Shown one piece after another: positions 18,337-25,983 of a stretch of 49,921 nucleotides of DNA (within the stretch, counting starts at the first letter, position 1; each line of letters begins with the position of its first letter). The notes below the pieces were generated by a model that saw only the letters and a list, made by a program, of their open reading frames with translations, did no database searches and was not told the DNA's origin. Origin of the DNA: Clostridia bacterium (lineage in GTDB: Bacteria; Bacillota; Clostridia; Acetivibrionales; JAFADI01); contig JAOAAU010000098.1 of NCBI GenBank assembly GCA_026418695.1, forward strand, positions 1-49,921. Reading direction: 5' to 3'. A program made the position numbers and the translations under genes.

Positions 18337-18366
18337 ATTATACTCTACTGACTGATTGTCAGTCAA
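18337..18366 (-). promoter_or_regulatory. Efflux-operon promoter with built-in TetR operator
   Basis: On the minus strand TTGACT (18361-18366) and TATAAT (18337-18342) are 18 nt apart. Between and overlapping them lies the palindrome TGACTGA-TTG-TCAGTCA (18349-18365). A dimer bound there would block RNA polymerase. Confidence 0.8.
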
Positions 18367-18463
18367 TTAATAATTGCATAAATTTTCTACTCTTATTCCT
18401 TTATTGTTAAAATACAAACTATAAGCATCATAAGTTTAATCAAAACGCTCAACCCTTACCCAT

Positions 18464-18499
18464 CTTCTGCCCCCTTGTTAACTCAACAGAGGGCAGAAG
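18464..18499. other. Strong hairpin without a clear T tract
   Basis: CTTCTGCCC and GGGCAGAAG pair perfectly (9 bp) around an 18 nt loop that holds a weaker inner stem (GTT/AAC). It follows the small gene ending at 18544 on the minus strand but lacks a T run on either strand, so it may be an RNA-stabilising or Rho-dependent end. Confidence 0.5.
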
Positions 18500-18543
18500 C
18501 GACTCTCTTTGAAGCTTAAATAATAATTGTAAAGTATATGTTT

Positions 18544-18753
18544 CTATTCGATAGAAACCTTCTTTAAAGCGTTTTCTTTTTTGTCTTGAGCATGATCCGC
18601 TAAATACTCTTGTGTAACCTCGTTTAGTACCTGAATTACCACTTTCTGATGCTGTTTGACATTCTCTCTTAGTTCTCTCGGAAGCATTTCTGTAAACGAG
18701 TCCGCAATCTTCAATTTGAGAGTAACAATATCTTTAATTAATGTGTCATTCAT
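18544..18753 (-). CDS. Small helical protein of unknown function
   Basis: The 69-residue product (MNDTLIKDIVTLKLKIADSF...) is predicted to be wholly helical and soluble, with a basic, Lys-rich C-terminus. ATG at 18751-18753 has GGAGGT 7 nt upstream. The start overlaps the end of the ArsA-like ATPase gene by 8 nt, so the two are translationally coupled and may act together, perhaps as an accessory or client-handling partner. I recognise no family. Confidence 0.65.
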   Translation of the reverse strand: MNDTLIKDIVTLKLKIADSFTEMLPRELRENVKQHQKVVIQVLNEVTQEYLADHAQDKKENALKKVSIE

Positions 18754-19921
18754 TTTTTTTACCTCCAAACCTTACTTTCAGGGTTTCATCTTCGAATTTG
18801 GCTCCTGCAACGGACAATCCAAGCAACGTCCTGGGCAGTGTAATCGTCCTTTTCACCGCACCTACCTTGATGATCAACTCATCCCCTTTTTGGTTCAGAG
18901 ATAATTCCTTCTTTTCTGTGAAGGGCATATAAATATCCATGATATATTCATCCTTTTCTTTTTTCACCTGTTGCGTCCGGATATTATAATTGATCTTTAC
19001 GGGGTTTTCCTTTTTGAAAACTTCCTCTCCCATCCTGGTAAGCATTTCAAGACCTAAAACTTCTTTCTCGAATAACGGCGCGTAATAGATGGGTATCGGA
19101 GAAAAACTATCCTTGATCATCTCCTTATACCGCACTTGAATGTCCTTCCAGACCTTAAAGTAATCATCGGTTACATTGTCCGGAATCACCCTGTTAACCA
19201 CAACAGCGTCAACATTGTAGTCATAGATATTCAGATAGGTAAAGCTTCTCTGAGCTTCCTTGATAACCATCTTCTCCGGATTCACAACGATCCTGATGCT
19301 GGTTACCTCCCTGTCCGACAGGATTTTCCTCATCTCATCCAGCTGATTGTAGATTTTCTCAACCTCACCCATAACTCCGTCCGTTGGCATGGGAACTCCC
19401 AGCATCGGCTCTACAATAGGCCTTACGACTTTAATTGCTTTCCGTTTGATCGGAAACAATTTATCCATCCACCAGCGCAGCATATCCGGGAAACTCAGAA
19501 GAGCAAGGGTTTCTCCTGTCGGTGCACAGTCTATAATGATCACATCAAAAGTTCTGTTCTTATAGTATTCCAGTATTCTCAGAAGACTCAGCAAATCCTC
19601 CATCCCCGGAAAAACAGTCAATTCTTCCGTTGTAATATCCTTGATGGTTTTAGCCGTAAACAAGGTTGTCAAGTATTCCTGAACCTGTCCCCATCCCTTT
19701 TCTACTTCGTGGATGGAGTCAATTTCCTGTGCCCATAAATTCTTTTCAACCTCTACAGGTTCCGGAGATAATCTCATGTCCAGGGAGTCCCCAAGACTGT
19801 GCGCGGGATCGGTACTGACAACAAGGGTCTTCAGCCCCTGCCGTGCACTTTTCAATGCGGTGGCAGCCGAAATACTGGTCTTTCCGACACCACCCTTTCC
19901 TGTATAAAGAATGATTCTCAT
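18746..19921 (-). CDS. ArsA/Get3-family ATPase with C-terminal Hsp20-like domain
   Basis: The 391-residue protein has the deviant Walker A of the family (GKGGVGKTS at residues 8-16), the switch motif STDPAHSLGDS, VIIIDCAPTGETL and a single ATPase half. About 85 C-terminal residues (from roughly 305) form a beta-rich Hsp20-like domain of the ArsA_HSP20 type (MDIYMPFTEKKEL). No arsenite-binding cysteine cluster, arsB or arsR is seen, so arsenic export is unlikely; single-half members more often act in protein targeting or assembly. AAAGGAG precedes the ATG. It sits between an HXXEE membrane protein and a small helical protein in one operon, which suggests a membrane-linked task. Confidence 0.87.
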   Translation of the reverse strand: MRIILYTGKGGVGKTSISAATALKSARQGLKTLVVSTDPAHSLGDSLDMRLSPEPVEVEKNLWAQEIDSIHEVEKGWGQVQEYLTTLFTAKTIKDITTEELTVFPGMEDLLSLLRILEYYKNRTFDVIIIDCAPTGETLALLSFPDMLRWWMDKLFPIKRKAIKVVRPIVEPMLGVPMPTDGVMGEVEKIYNQLDEMRKILSDREVTSIRIVVNPEKMVIKEAQRSFTYLNIYDYNVDAVVVNRVIPDNVTDDYFKVWKDIQVRYKEMIKDSFSPIPIYYAPLFEKEVLGLEMLTRMGEEVFKKENPVKINYNIRTQQVKKEKDEYIMDIYMPFTEKKELSLNQKGDELIIKVGAVKRTITLPRTLLGLSVAGAKFEDETLKVRFGGKKNE

Positions 19922-19985
19922 ATAAATTCGCTCCTTTCGATCCTTCTAAATAAGTTTTACAAAAATACTCGTTCTTTGGAATTTT

Positions 19986-20507
19986 CTAAACAATCAGTTT
20001 CCCCAGTATCTTGGCGCCTACAGTCAGGACTCCTTGCAGGATAAATGCAATTGCCGACAGCTTCATCAACATTCCTGTGGAAAGGTAACCTTCTCTTATT
20101 AGCCGAAATACAGCATATACTGTAAAAGGCAGGAGGGGAATGATCGTAGTAACAACGCCAGGAATGTACCCCCGGAATACTACAGCCTGTAAAACATGGG
20201 TTATGGCATTCACCAATAAAAGTACTGCAACGAATATATAGGCTTTGAAATAGGTGCTTTCAACTCCATATCTGGTTGTCAAACCGGCTACAAGAAGACC
20301 GATAACAAACAAGAGCAACACCGCCATTGCAAACTGCGCAGTATTGATTTGTGCGGCATCTTTTATAAAATCCGGTAATCTGGAAATATTGTCTGCAGCC
20401 CATTTCTCCATTGTAAGGATCTCCTCGGAATCATGAATGACAAACACTAGAAGCGTCAACCACACCATGAGTTTAATACTTATCTTTTTATCCAGCCAAT
20501 CTACCAT
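19986..20507 (-). CDS. HXXEE-domain membrane protein
   Basis: The 173-residue protein has about five membrane helices and the family-defining motif HDSEE (residues 25-29), plus a conserved-looking ITHVLQAVVFRGYIPGVVT in helix 4. HXXEE proteins are uncharacterised; the clustered His and Glu residues suggest metal binding inside the membrane. ATG at 20505-20507 follows AAGGAGGGGG. It is the first gene of the HXXEE-ArsA-small-protein operon. A palindrome in its promoter region resembles a site in front of the adjacent MarR gene, so the regulator probably controls it. Confidence 0.8.
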   Translation of the reverse strand: MVDWLDKKISIKLMVWLTLLVFVIHDSEEILTMEKWAADNISRLPDFIKDAAQINTAQFAMAVLLLFVIGLLVAGLTTRYGVESTYFKAYIFVAVLLLVNAITHVLQAVVFRGYIPGVVTTIIPLLPFTVYAVFRLIREGYLSTGMLMKLSAIAFILQGVLTVGAKILGKLIV

Positions 20508-20536
20508 TTTGCCCCCTCCTTCAATTTCGTTTCTTG

Positions 20537-20559
20537 AATATTACGGTTTCCGAAATATT
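20537..20559. promoter_or_regulatory. Palindromic candidate operator before the HXXEE-ArsA operon
   Basis: AATATTACGG and CCGAAATATT form 10 bp arms with one mismatch around TTT. It shares ATATTTCG followed by a CG seven bases on with the sequence at 21094-21111 ahead of the MarR gene. Confidence 0.5.
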
Positions 20560-20570
20560 TATTGAATAAT

Positions 20571-20592
20571 AAGCCCGTTTTTCGGGCTTTTT
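20571..20592. terminator. Terminator hairpin between the MarR gene and the HXXEE operon
   Basis: AAGCCCG and CGGGCTT form a perfect 7 bp stem with a 5 nt loop. The T tract is strongest on the plus strand, but by position it serves the minus-strand MarR gene, whose stop is at 20595; TTATTATT follows on that strand. Confidence 0.65.
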
Positions 20593-20594
20593 TA

Positions 20595-21077
20595 TCATTC
20601 AATATCAATTCGTTTTATTCGTTGCTCTTCTCCTGTACTTTCCTGACTTTCGGACTGATTTTTATTGATGATGTCCAGGATCTTGATGAATATTCTGTAA
20701 ATGGCGTCTCTCTCTTCCTCAGTCAATCCTTGCTGAATCAGTTGAATATAATCGGTTCCTTTTTTCTTGATGCTATCCATCAACGCCTTCCCTTTCGGGG
20801 TCAATTTGATGACAACAATGCGCCGGTCCGATTCACTTCGTTCCCTGACCAGGTAATCATTTTTTACAAGCCGGTCTACAATACCGGTCGCTGTACTCAT
20901 AGGAATATTCACATAGCTTGCGATCTGGCTCATGATGATCTCACCATGCCGTTCTACAAGCAGCAGCGCAAAAATCTCCTGTTTGGATAGCGCTAGATCT
21001 AAGTCCAGCCACTCTTCCGGAAAAATAATCTTTTTTAAGTTGTCAACAAAGATGTTGATGATTTCGCTGGTTTCCAG
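20595..21077 (-). CDS. MarR-family regulator, likely CTG start
   Basis: The 160-residue frame contains a complete MarR winged helix (MSQIASYVNIPMSTATGIVDRLV, then the wing RERSESDRRIVVIKLTPKGKAL) and the dimerisation helices on both sides. The N-terminal helix (TSEIINIFVDNLKKI) is in frame but has no ATG. The first ATG in this frame (at about 21089) is followed two codons later by TGA; a CTG at 21075-21077 lies right after, 8 nt behind GGGGGA. I therefore start at CTG; an in-frame nonsense mutation or a shorter protein starting inside the DNA-binding helix are alternatives. The gene precedes the HXXEE-ArsA operon, whose promoter shares its motif. Confidence 0.78.
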   Translation of the reverse strand: METSEIINIFVDNLKKIIFPEEWLDLDLALSKQEIFALLLVERHGEIIMSQIASYVNIPMSTATGIVDRLVKNDYLVRERSESDRRIVVIKLTPKGKALMDSIKKKGTDYIQLIQQGLTEEERDAIYRIFIKILDIINKNQSESQESTGEEQRIKRIDIE

Positions 21078-21093
21078 AGCTCATTCCCCCATG

Positions 21094-21136
21094 CGAATAT
21101 TTCGTATTTCGTACTATTCTGATTATAGAATAATAC
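21094..21136 (-). promoter_or_regulatory. MarR-gene promoter with candidate operators
   Basis: A 26 bp inverted repeat (21111-21120 and 21127-21136, one mismatch) encloses the minus-strand TATAAT (21122-21127). Next to it, CGAATATTTCG with a following ATTTCG (21094-21111) is itself palindromic and resembles the element at 20537-20559. Autoregulation is a natural inference. No good -35 box is evident. Confidence 0.5.
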
Positions 21137-21162
21137 TTTTTTTAACAGTTGTCAATAGATTT

Positions 21163-21200
21163 AAATAAAAAGAGAGTCAAAGGATTCTCCTCCGACTCTC
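21163..21200 (-). terminator. Rho-independent terminator
   Basis: GAGAGTC (21172-21178) and GACTCTC (21194-21200) pair; TTTTTATTT follows on the minus strand. It ends the methyltransferase gene and so probably the RNase J transcript. Confidence 0.8.
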
Positions 21201-21204
21201 CTGA

Positions 21205-22005
21205 TTATACTTCCAACAAGCCTTCTCTAAACTTCATCAAGTATTCCATACAGAACTCATCTTTGCCCAATAAAGCTTCAGTAGCAAAGATAAGGGATGT
21301 TAATTTCTTATCCAACGGATCGATGATCGCTCCGTCCATTCCAGCAGCCATGGCTGCTACCAGGAATGCCTGGTTCATCAGCTTTCTTGCTGGAACTCCG
21401 AAAGATATGTTACTTAATCCGCAAGCAATGTGAACATCAGGAAACTCTGTTTTCACTTTCCGGATGGTTTCTATGGCCACAATGCCATAATGAGAACCGG
21501 TGCCTACAGGTCTCACCATCGGATCTATAAAGATGTCGCCTAGTGCAACACCTTCTTTGGTCAGCTTCTCGATCAGCCTTTCAGCAATCACAACCCTGTC
21601 CTCTACAGTTTCAGGCATTCCCGCATCATCCATACAAAGCGCGATAATTCCTGTCTTGTACCGGGCAACCAGCGGCATGATCGCATTATATCTTTCCTTT
21701 TCGTCCGTAATGGAATTGATGATCGGCTTTCCGTTTTTATTTGCTTTTAAAGCTCTTTCTACTGCTTCAGGCTTGGGTGAGTCAATAGAAAACGGTGCAT
21801 CGATCGCTTCTTGAATCGTATTTACGAGCCATTCCAAACGTTCCGGTTCATCCTTTAAAAAAGTACCCGCATTGACATCAATATAGGTAGCTCCGGCCTC
21901 ATACTGTTTTCTTGCCAGCTCCTGTATTGCTGCAGCATCCAGACTTTCGATCAGCGGTTTCACCGCTTTTATGCTGCTGTTCACTTTTTCTCCAATGATA
22001 ATCAC
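21205..22005 (-). CDS. Methyltetrahydrofolate-type (pterin-binding) methyltransferase
   Basis: The 266-residue protein is a single pterin-binding TIM barrel of the dihydropteroate synthase/AcsE type. It shows IIGEKVNSSIKAV at the N-terminus, YIDVNAGT, PFSIDSPKPEAVE, PIINSITDE, FIDPMVRPVGTG and HIACGLSNISFG. Members move the methyl group of methyl-tetrahydrofolate to a corrinoid protein. The corrinoid partner and other Wood-Ljungdahl genes are not in this window, so whether it is AcsE or an orphan methyltransferase cannot be decided. The GTG start has GGAGGGG 6 nt upstream. It lies 50 bp after RNase J on the same strand with no terminator between them, so cotranscription is likely. Confidence 0.85.
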   Translation of the reverse strand: MIIIGEKVNSSIKAVKPLIESLDAAAIQELARKQYEAGATYIDVNAGTFLKDEPERLEWLVNTIQEAIDAPFSIDSPKPEAVERALKANKNGKPIINSITDEKERYNAIMPLVARYKTGIIALCMDDAGMPETVEDRVVIAERLIEKLTKEGVALGDIFIDPMVRPVGTGSHYGIVAIETIRKVKTEFPDVHIACGLSNISFGVPARKLMNQAFLVAAMAAGMDGAIIDPLDKKLTSLIFATEALLGKDEFCMEYLMKFREGLLEV

Positions 22006-22055
22006 TTTTTACCCCTCCACCTTGCATTCATACACGCATAAACATTATTAAAATT

Positions 22056-23723
22056 TTATACTTCCACGATGATCGGTAATATCATCGGTTTCCTCTTGGT
22101 CTTTTCATACAGGTAATCTCTTAGATCGTCCTTGATGAGGTTCTTTTTGGAAGCCCAATCATTTTTCCGTTTTTCTTCACTCTTTTGAAGGGACTTCTTA
22201 ATGACTTCCTTTACCTGATCCATCAAATCTTCGGACTCTCTCATATAAACAAATCCTCTGGAGATAATGTCCGGTCCTGCCAGAAGAGCACCAGTCTCGT
22301 TGTCAATTGTAATGACAGCTACAATCAGGCCGTCCTGTGACAGATGTTTTCTATCCCTCAATACAATGTTTCCAACATCACCGACACCCAATCCGTCAAC
22401 CAATACTTTGCCTGCCGGAACACTTCCGGTGATCTTTGCCGAATCACTGGAGATTTCCAGCACCTTTCCGATATCCATAATAAAGATATTCTCAGACGGC
22501 ATCCCAAGAGATTCCGCAAGATTTGCATGCTGCTTCAGATGCCGGTATTCACCATGTACGGGCATGAAGTATTTAGGTTTGACCAGGCTTTGAACCAATT
22601 TCAGTTCCTCCTGGCATGCATGTCCCGAAACATGAATATCCGCCAGTGCTTCATAAATAACCTCTGCACCCTTTTTGAAAAGCTCGTTGATGACTTTGGA
22701 AACAAACTTCTCATTGCCGGGAATAGGGTTCGCAGATATGATAACCATATCGCCTGCCATGATTTCAACCTTTTTATGTTCCGAAGCAGCAATTCTAGAA
22801 AGGGCGGACATGGGCTCCCCCTGGCTGCCTGTCGTAATAATTACAAGCTTTTCTCTGGGATACCTGTCGATCTGGTCAATATCCACCATCACCCCTTCAG
22901 GCACCGTGAGGTATCCAAGTTCCATCGCAACCTTAACAACATTCACCATGCTCCTGCCGCAGATGGATACCTTTCTGCCGAATTTTACGGAGGCATTGAT
23001 GATCTGCTGCACTCTGTGAACATTGGAAGCAAAGGTTGCAACCAGAATTCTGTTTGTCGCGTTCATGAAAATTTCTTCGAAGGTTTCCCCAACAGTCCTT
23101 TCGGACATGGTATATCCTTCTCTTTCAACATTGGTACTGTCGCTCATCAGCAGCAGTACACCCTTCTTCCCTAATTCCGCCAATCTGGCAAAATCCATGG
23201 GTTCGCCTTCAATCGGGGTATAGTCAATCTTGAAATCCGACGTGTGAACAACAACACCAACCGGTGTATGGATTGCCATGGCTACAGCATCTGCAATGCT
23301 GTGAGTAGAGCGGATCATTTCAACTTTGAATGCTCCCAGATCGACAATGTCTCCATGTTTCACCGTATTCAGCTTCACATCGGACAGCATTCCGTGTTCT
23401 TCGAGCTTGTATTCAACAAGTCCTAACGTTAATTTCGTACCATACACAGGCACATTGATATCCTTCAAAACGTAAGGGAGCGCACCAATATGGTCCTCAT
23501 GTCCATGGGTGATGAAGATCCCTTTTACCTTTTCCTTGTTCTTGACCAAATAGGATACATCCGGGATTACAAGGTCAATTCCCAGCATTTCGTCCTCCGG
23601 GAATGCCAATCCACAGTCGACTACAATGATTTCTTCACCATATTCAAAGACCGTGATGTTTTTTCCTATCTCAAGTATTCCTCCAAGAGGAATTACTTTC
23701 AGCTTTTTTTTGTTCTTTGCCAC
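22056..23723 (-). CDS. rnj: Ribonuclease J
   Basis: The 555-residue protein is the usual length for RNase J and shows the metallo-beta-lactamase/beta-CASP plan. It starts KLKVIPLGG, has the metal motif THGHEDHIGALPY near residue 75, SDFKIDYTP, SDSTNVEREGYT, ITTGSQGEPMSALSRIA, then PVHGEYRHLKQHA near 370, and a C-terminal domain. It performs 5'-3' exonucleolytic and endonucleolytic RNA decay and rRNA maturation in the cytoplasm. GTG at 23721-23723 has GGAGG 7 nt upstream; an earlier TTG is too close to that site. Its ~440 nt leader carries four tandem hairpin units, which suggests control at the RNA level, possibly by the enzyme itself. Confidence 0.93.
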   Translation of the reverse strand: MAKNKKKLKVIPLGGILEIGKNITVFEYGEEIIVVDCGLAFPEDEMLGIDLVIPDVSYLVKNKEKVKGIFITHGHEDHIGALPYVLKDINVPVYGTKLTLGLVEYKLEEHGMLSDVKLNTVKHGDIVDLGAFKVEMIRSTHSIADAVAMAIHTPVGVVVHTSDFKIDYTPIEGEPMDFARLAELGKKGVLLLMSDSTNVEREGYTMSERTVGETFEEIFMNATNRILVATFASNVHRVQQIINASVKFGRKVSICGRSMVNVVKVAMELGYLTVPEGVMVDIDQIDRYPREKLVIITTGSQGEPMSALSRIAASEHKKVEIMAGDMVIISANPIPGNEKFVSKVINELFKKGAEVIYEALADIHVSGHACQEELKLVQSLVKPKYFMPVHGEYRHLKQHANLAESLGMPSENIFIMDIGKVLEISSDSAKITGSVPAGKVLVDGLGVGDVGNIVLRDRKHLSQDGLIVAVITIDNETGALLAGPDIISRGFVYMRESEDLMDQVKEVIKKSLQKSEEKRKNDWASKKNLIKDDLRDYLYEKTKRKPMILPIIVEV

Positions 23724-23761
23724 AATCAAACCTCCGAATCTTAATTAACATTAATATTATA

Positions 23762-24170
23762 TACCAGGCAAATTTTATAATCCTACGATTATGAAGAAAT
23801 CCCGGTACTAAATTCGTCATGAAAAGGATGCTGTCAGATAAGCAATATTTAACAGCCTCGCTTATTATATCCTTTGCCAAAACAATAAACAATATTTTAA
23901 TACATAATAAGTGAAATTCGCTTTGGGGTTGCCGTAAATCAAGGAATAATTAGCAACCTCGCTCATTATACCCTTAACTTATTCCAATAACTAAATTAAT
24001 GAAGTTAAGGGTGAAATTCACTTTTGGGCTGCAATAGATTAAGGAAGAATTAGCAGCCCCGCTCATTATAGCATTAACACTTATAAAAATTAAATGAATG
24101 TAGTTAATGCTGAAATTCGCTTTCGAGGTTGCAATAAATCAAGGAATAATTAGCAACCTCGCTCATTATA
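23762..24170 (-). repeat. Tandem array of four ~100 bp structured units in the RNase J leader
   Basis: Read on the minus strand, each unit starts with TATAATGAGCGAGG-like sequence. Units are 24071-24170 (100 bp), 23971-24070 (100 bp), 23870-23970 (101 bp) and 23762-23869 (108 bp, diverged). Stem 1 pairs 24124-24132 with 24153-24161, 24026-24032 with 24053-24059, 23927-23932 with 23953-23958, and 23830-23834 with 23852-23856. Its bases change in a compensating way (GGTTGC/GCAACC, GGGCTGC/GCAGCCC). Stem 2 pairs 24071-24078 with 24103-24110, 23971-23980 with 24002-24011, and 23861-23868 with 23904-23911, with different sequence each time. Between them GAAATTCGCTTT (plus strand) is conserved. This is RNA-like covariation within one locus. 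Confidence 0.85.
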
Positions 24171-24194
24171 GCATATTTCCGCCAACTATAACAA
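24165..24194 (-). promoter_or_regulatory. Promoter of the RNase J leader
   Basis: On the minus strand TTGTTA (24189-24194) and TATAAT (24165-24170) are 18 nt apart, with an extended TGC before the -10. The -10 belongs to the first repeat unit. Further TATAAT copies start each later unit, so several start sites are possible. Confidence 0.6.
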
Positions 24195-24260
24195 ACAAAA
24201 GATTCTGTAGGTTATAATACTTATTCCATCAAATATAGAATCCTTGAAGGATTATCCAAA

Positions 24261-24290
24261 ATAAAAACAAAGAGGCCTCCGTCAGCCTCT
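24261..24290 (-). terminator. Terminator of the GT4 gene
   Basis: AGAGGC (24271-24276) and GCCTCT (24285-24290) pair and a T-rich tract follows on the minus strand. The stem overlaps the stop codon of the glycosyltransferase, isolating it from the RNase J leader. Confidence 0.75.
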
Positions 24291-25515
24291 AATACAATCC
24301 CTTCAACTGTTCTGCAATACTATCAGTTTTCCATTGATTGCGCTTGCAGTCATCAATGATTTCTTGATAAACCTCCATCGTTTGCCTGGTGATGGTATCC
24401 CAATTATAAATCCGGTTCACTTTCTCCAGTGCTTTCGATTTCATCTCTTCCGCTTTATCCGGATTGTGCAGGATTTCAAGTATGCTGTCGGCCAGGGAGT
24501 TTGCATTTCCAGTATAAGCCTTCATTCCGTCAATGCCGTGATAAACAATTTCACCCAACCCTCCGGTATCACTGACAACCACCGGAATATTGGCTACCAT
24601 TCCTTCCAGAGCAACAATGCCAAAAGGTTCATAGAGGCTTGGAAAAACAGCAACATCGGCACACTTGTACAGTTTCAAAAGCTCCTCATCCTTGATATAT
24701 CCCGTAAAGTAAACTCGATGACCAATCCCCATAGTCCATACCTTTCCTTTCAGGTATTCAAGCTGGGGCCCCTTGCCTGCGATCACAAACTTAACGTCAT
24801 TATAATGCTGTACGATTTTGGGAATTGCATCTACGAGAATATGAACACCTTTTTCATTGACCAAACGGCCTACAAAAAATACGATCTTTTCATTGTCTGC
24901 CGCAAAGCTTCTCCTGAAGACTAAGTCCCGCTCTATCCCTTTGAACTTATCCAAATCAACGCCGTTGGGAATGACCCGGATTTTGTCGTCGGGCAATTGG
25001 AATACCTTATTGGTTTCGTGTTTCATATATTCACTGTTGACGATAACCCTCCAGGACTCAAAAGTAAGCCACCATTCCACGCCGCTGATATAACGCTGCA
25101 TATCATTGTGAATTCCCCAGTTTCGCCCATGCTCTGTTGCATGGATGGTACATACCTGAGGGATTGAAAATGAGTTTTTCAAAGCCCTGCATGCAAAAGC
25201 AACAATCCAGTCATGGGCATGGATAATGTCAAATCGCCCGGTTTCATTGATCAGCTTTATTGAATATTCCAAAAGGGCAAAATTGAGCTGGAGTACCCAG
25301 TCTACAAAATTATATACACTGACATCATATGTATGAATTCTATGTACAAAAACGTTTTTGTCTTTTTCAATATCCTTGGCTCCCTGTTCATAACAGGTGA
25401 CCACATGAACTTCATTTCCCTGTTCTCCTACCTTTTGAGCCAAATCATGTACTACCCTGGAAATCCCGCCCACAATTCTAGGAGGATACTCCCAGGATAA
25501 CATTAATATTCGCAT
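24289..25515 (-). CDS. GT4-family glycosyltransferase, glycogen-synthase-like
   Basis: The 408-residue GT-B enzyme starts MLSWEYPPRIVGGISRVVHDLA, the glycine-rich donor-side loop of starch/glycogen synthases and relatives. It has HAHDWIVAFACRAL and, in the C-terminal half, VPNG-like IPNGVDLDKF, FVGRLVNEKGV and PSLYEPFGIVALEGMV, where Glu-x7-Glu marks the nucleotide-sugar site. It transfers glucose from a nucleotide sugar, probably to an alpha-glucan. GAGAGGAG precedes the ATG. It is divergent from the DUF4912 and GH57 branching-enzyme genes, a grouping seen in several Clostridia and other thermophiles, so it is probably the elongating enzyme of that set. Confidence 0.87.
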   Translation of the reverse strand: MRILMLSWEYPPRIVGGISRVVHDLAQKVGEQGNEVHVVTCYEQGAKDIEKDKNVFVHRIHTYDVSVYNFVDWVLQLNFALLEYSIKLINETGRFDIIHAHDWIVAFACRALKNSFSIPQVCTIHATEHGRNWGIHNDMQRYISGVEWWLTFESWRVIVNSEYMKHETNKVFQLPDDKIRVIPNGVDLDKFKGIERDLVFRRSFAADNEKIVFFVGRLVNEKGVHILVDAIPKIVQHYNDVKFVIAGKGPQLEYLKGKVWTMGIGHRVYFTGYIKDEELLKLYKCADVAVFPSLYEPFGIVALEGMVANIPVVVSDTGGLGEIVYHGIDGMKAYTGNANSLADSILEILHNPDKAEEMKSKALEKVNRIYNWDTITRQTMEVYQEIIDDCKRNQWKTDSIAEQLKGLY

Positions 25516-25983
25516 AACATTCTCCTCTCACGGAATCATATATCAAGATGATTTTTCCGATACAAAGATTTTAACTAATTCCCGGAAACAATATACCACC
25601 ATACCGCATATATTTTGCTGCATAATCCACGCATTTATGTAAAAACCAAATTCACATTATATTCAAATACTTTATCCTATGTTATACCCGCTAAAATTAA
25701 TAATAAAAATATTTTTAGCGAACCATTCTTCCTATCCGTATAATCCAAATGGATTTTTGAAAAAATATTATGGAATTCACCATGGATGTATATCCTAATA
25801 TTTTCTGCACTCTTTGTAAAAATCCTTCTTAATTTGTAGATATTTAGAACTATTATGATATTTTTTTACATCAGTTCTAAACAATCTATGCGGTTATTTA
25901 AGTCAAAGGCTGTGCAAGAAGTATTGAAGTGAAAAACGAGTTATTCAATAGCATTGATTCATTCTTAAAGGAGGATCTTTTGT
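25516..25983. other. Divergent intergenic region between GT4 and DUF4912 genes
   Basis: This AT-rich 468 bp interval should hold the two divergent promoters. I see an inverted repeat TTTAGAACT (25843-25851) and AGTTCTAAA (25873-25881) about 100 bp upstream of the DUF4912 gene, which may be a regulator site. There is no open frame or tRNA. Confidence 0.45.

Noticed and set aside
18746..19921. Arsenic-resistance operon
   Set aside because: Only the ATPase resembles ArsA; no arsenite permease, reductase or ArsR is present.
22344..23174. 276-codon frame opposite RNase J
   Set aside because: Antisense shadow of a clear RNase J coding sequence, with odd composition rich in His and Asn.
23762..24170. 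CRISPR array
   Set aside because: Units are about 100 bp with internal hairpins and there are no short repeats alternating with unique spacers, and no cas genes.
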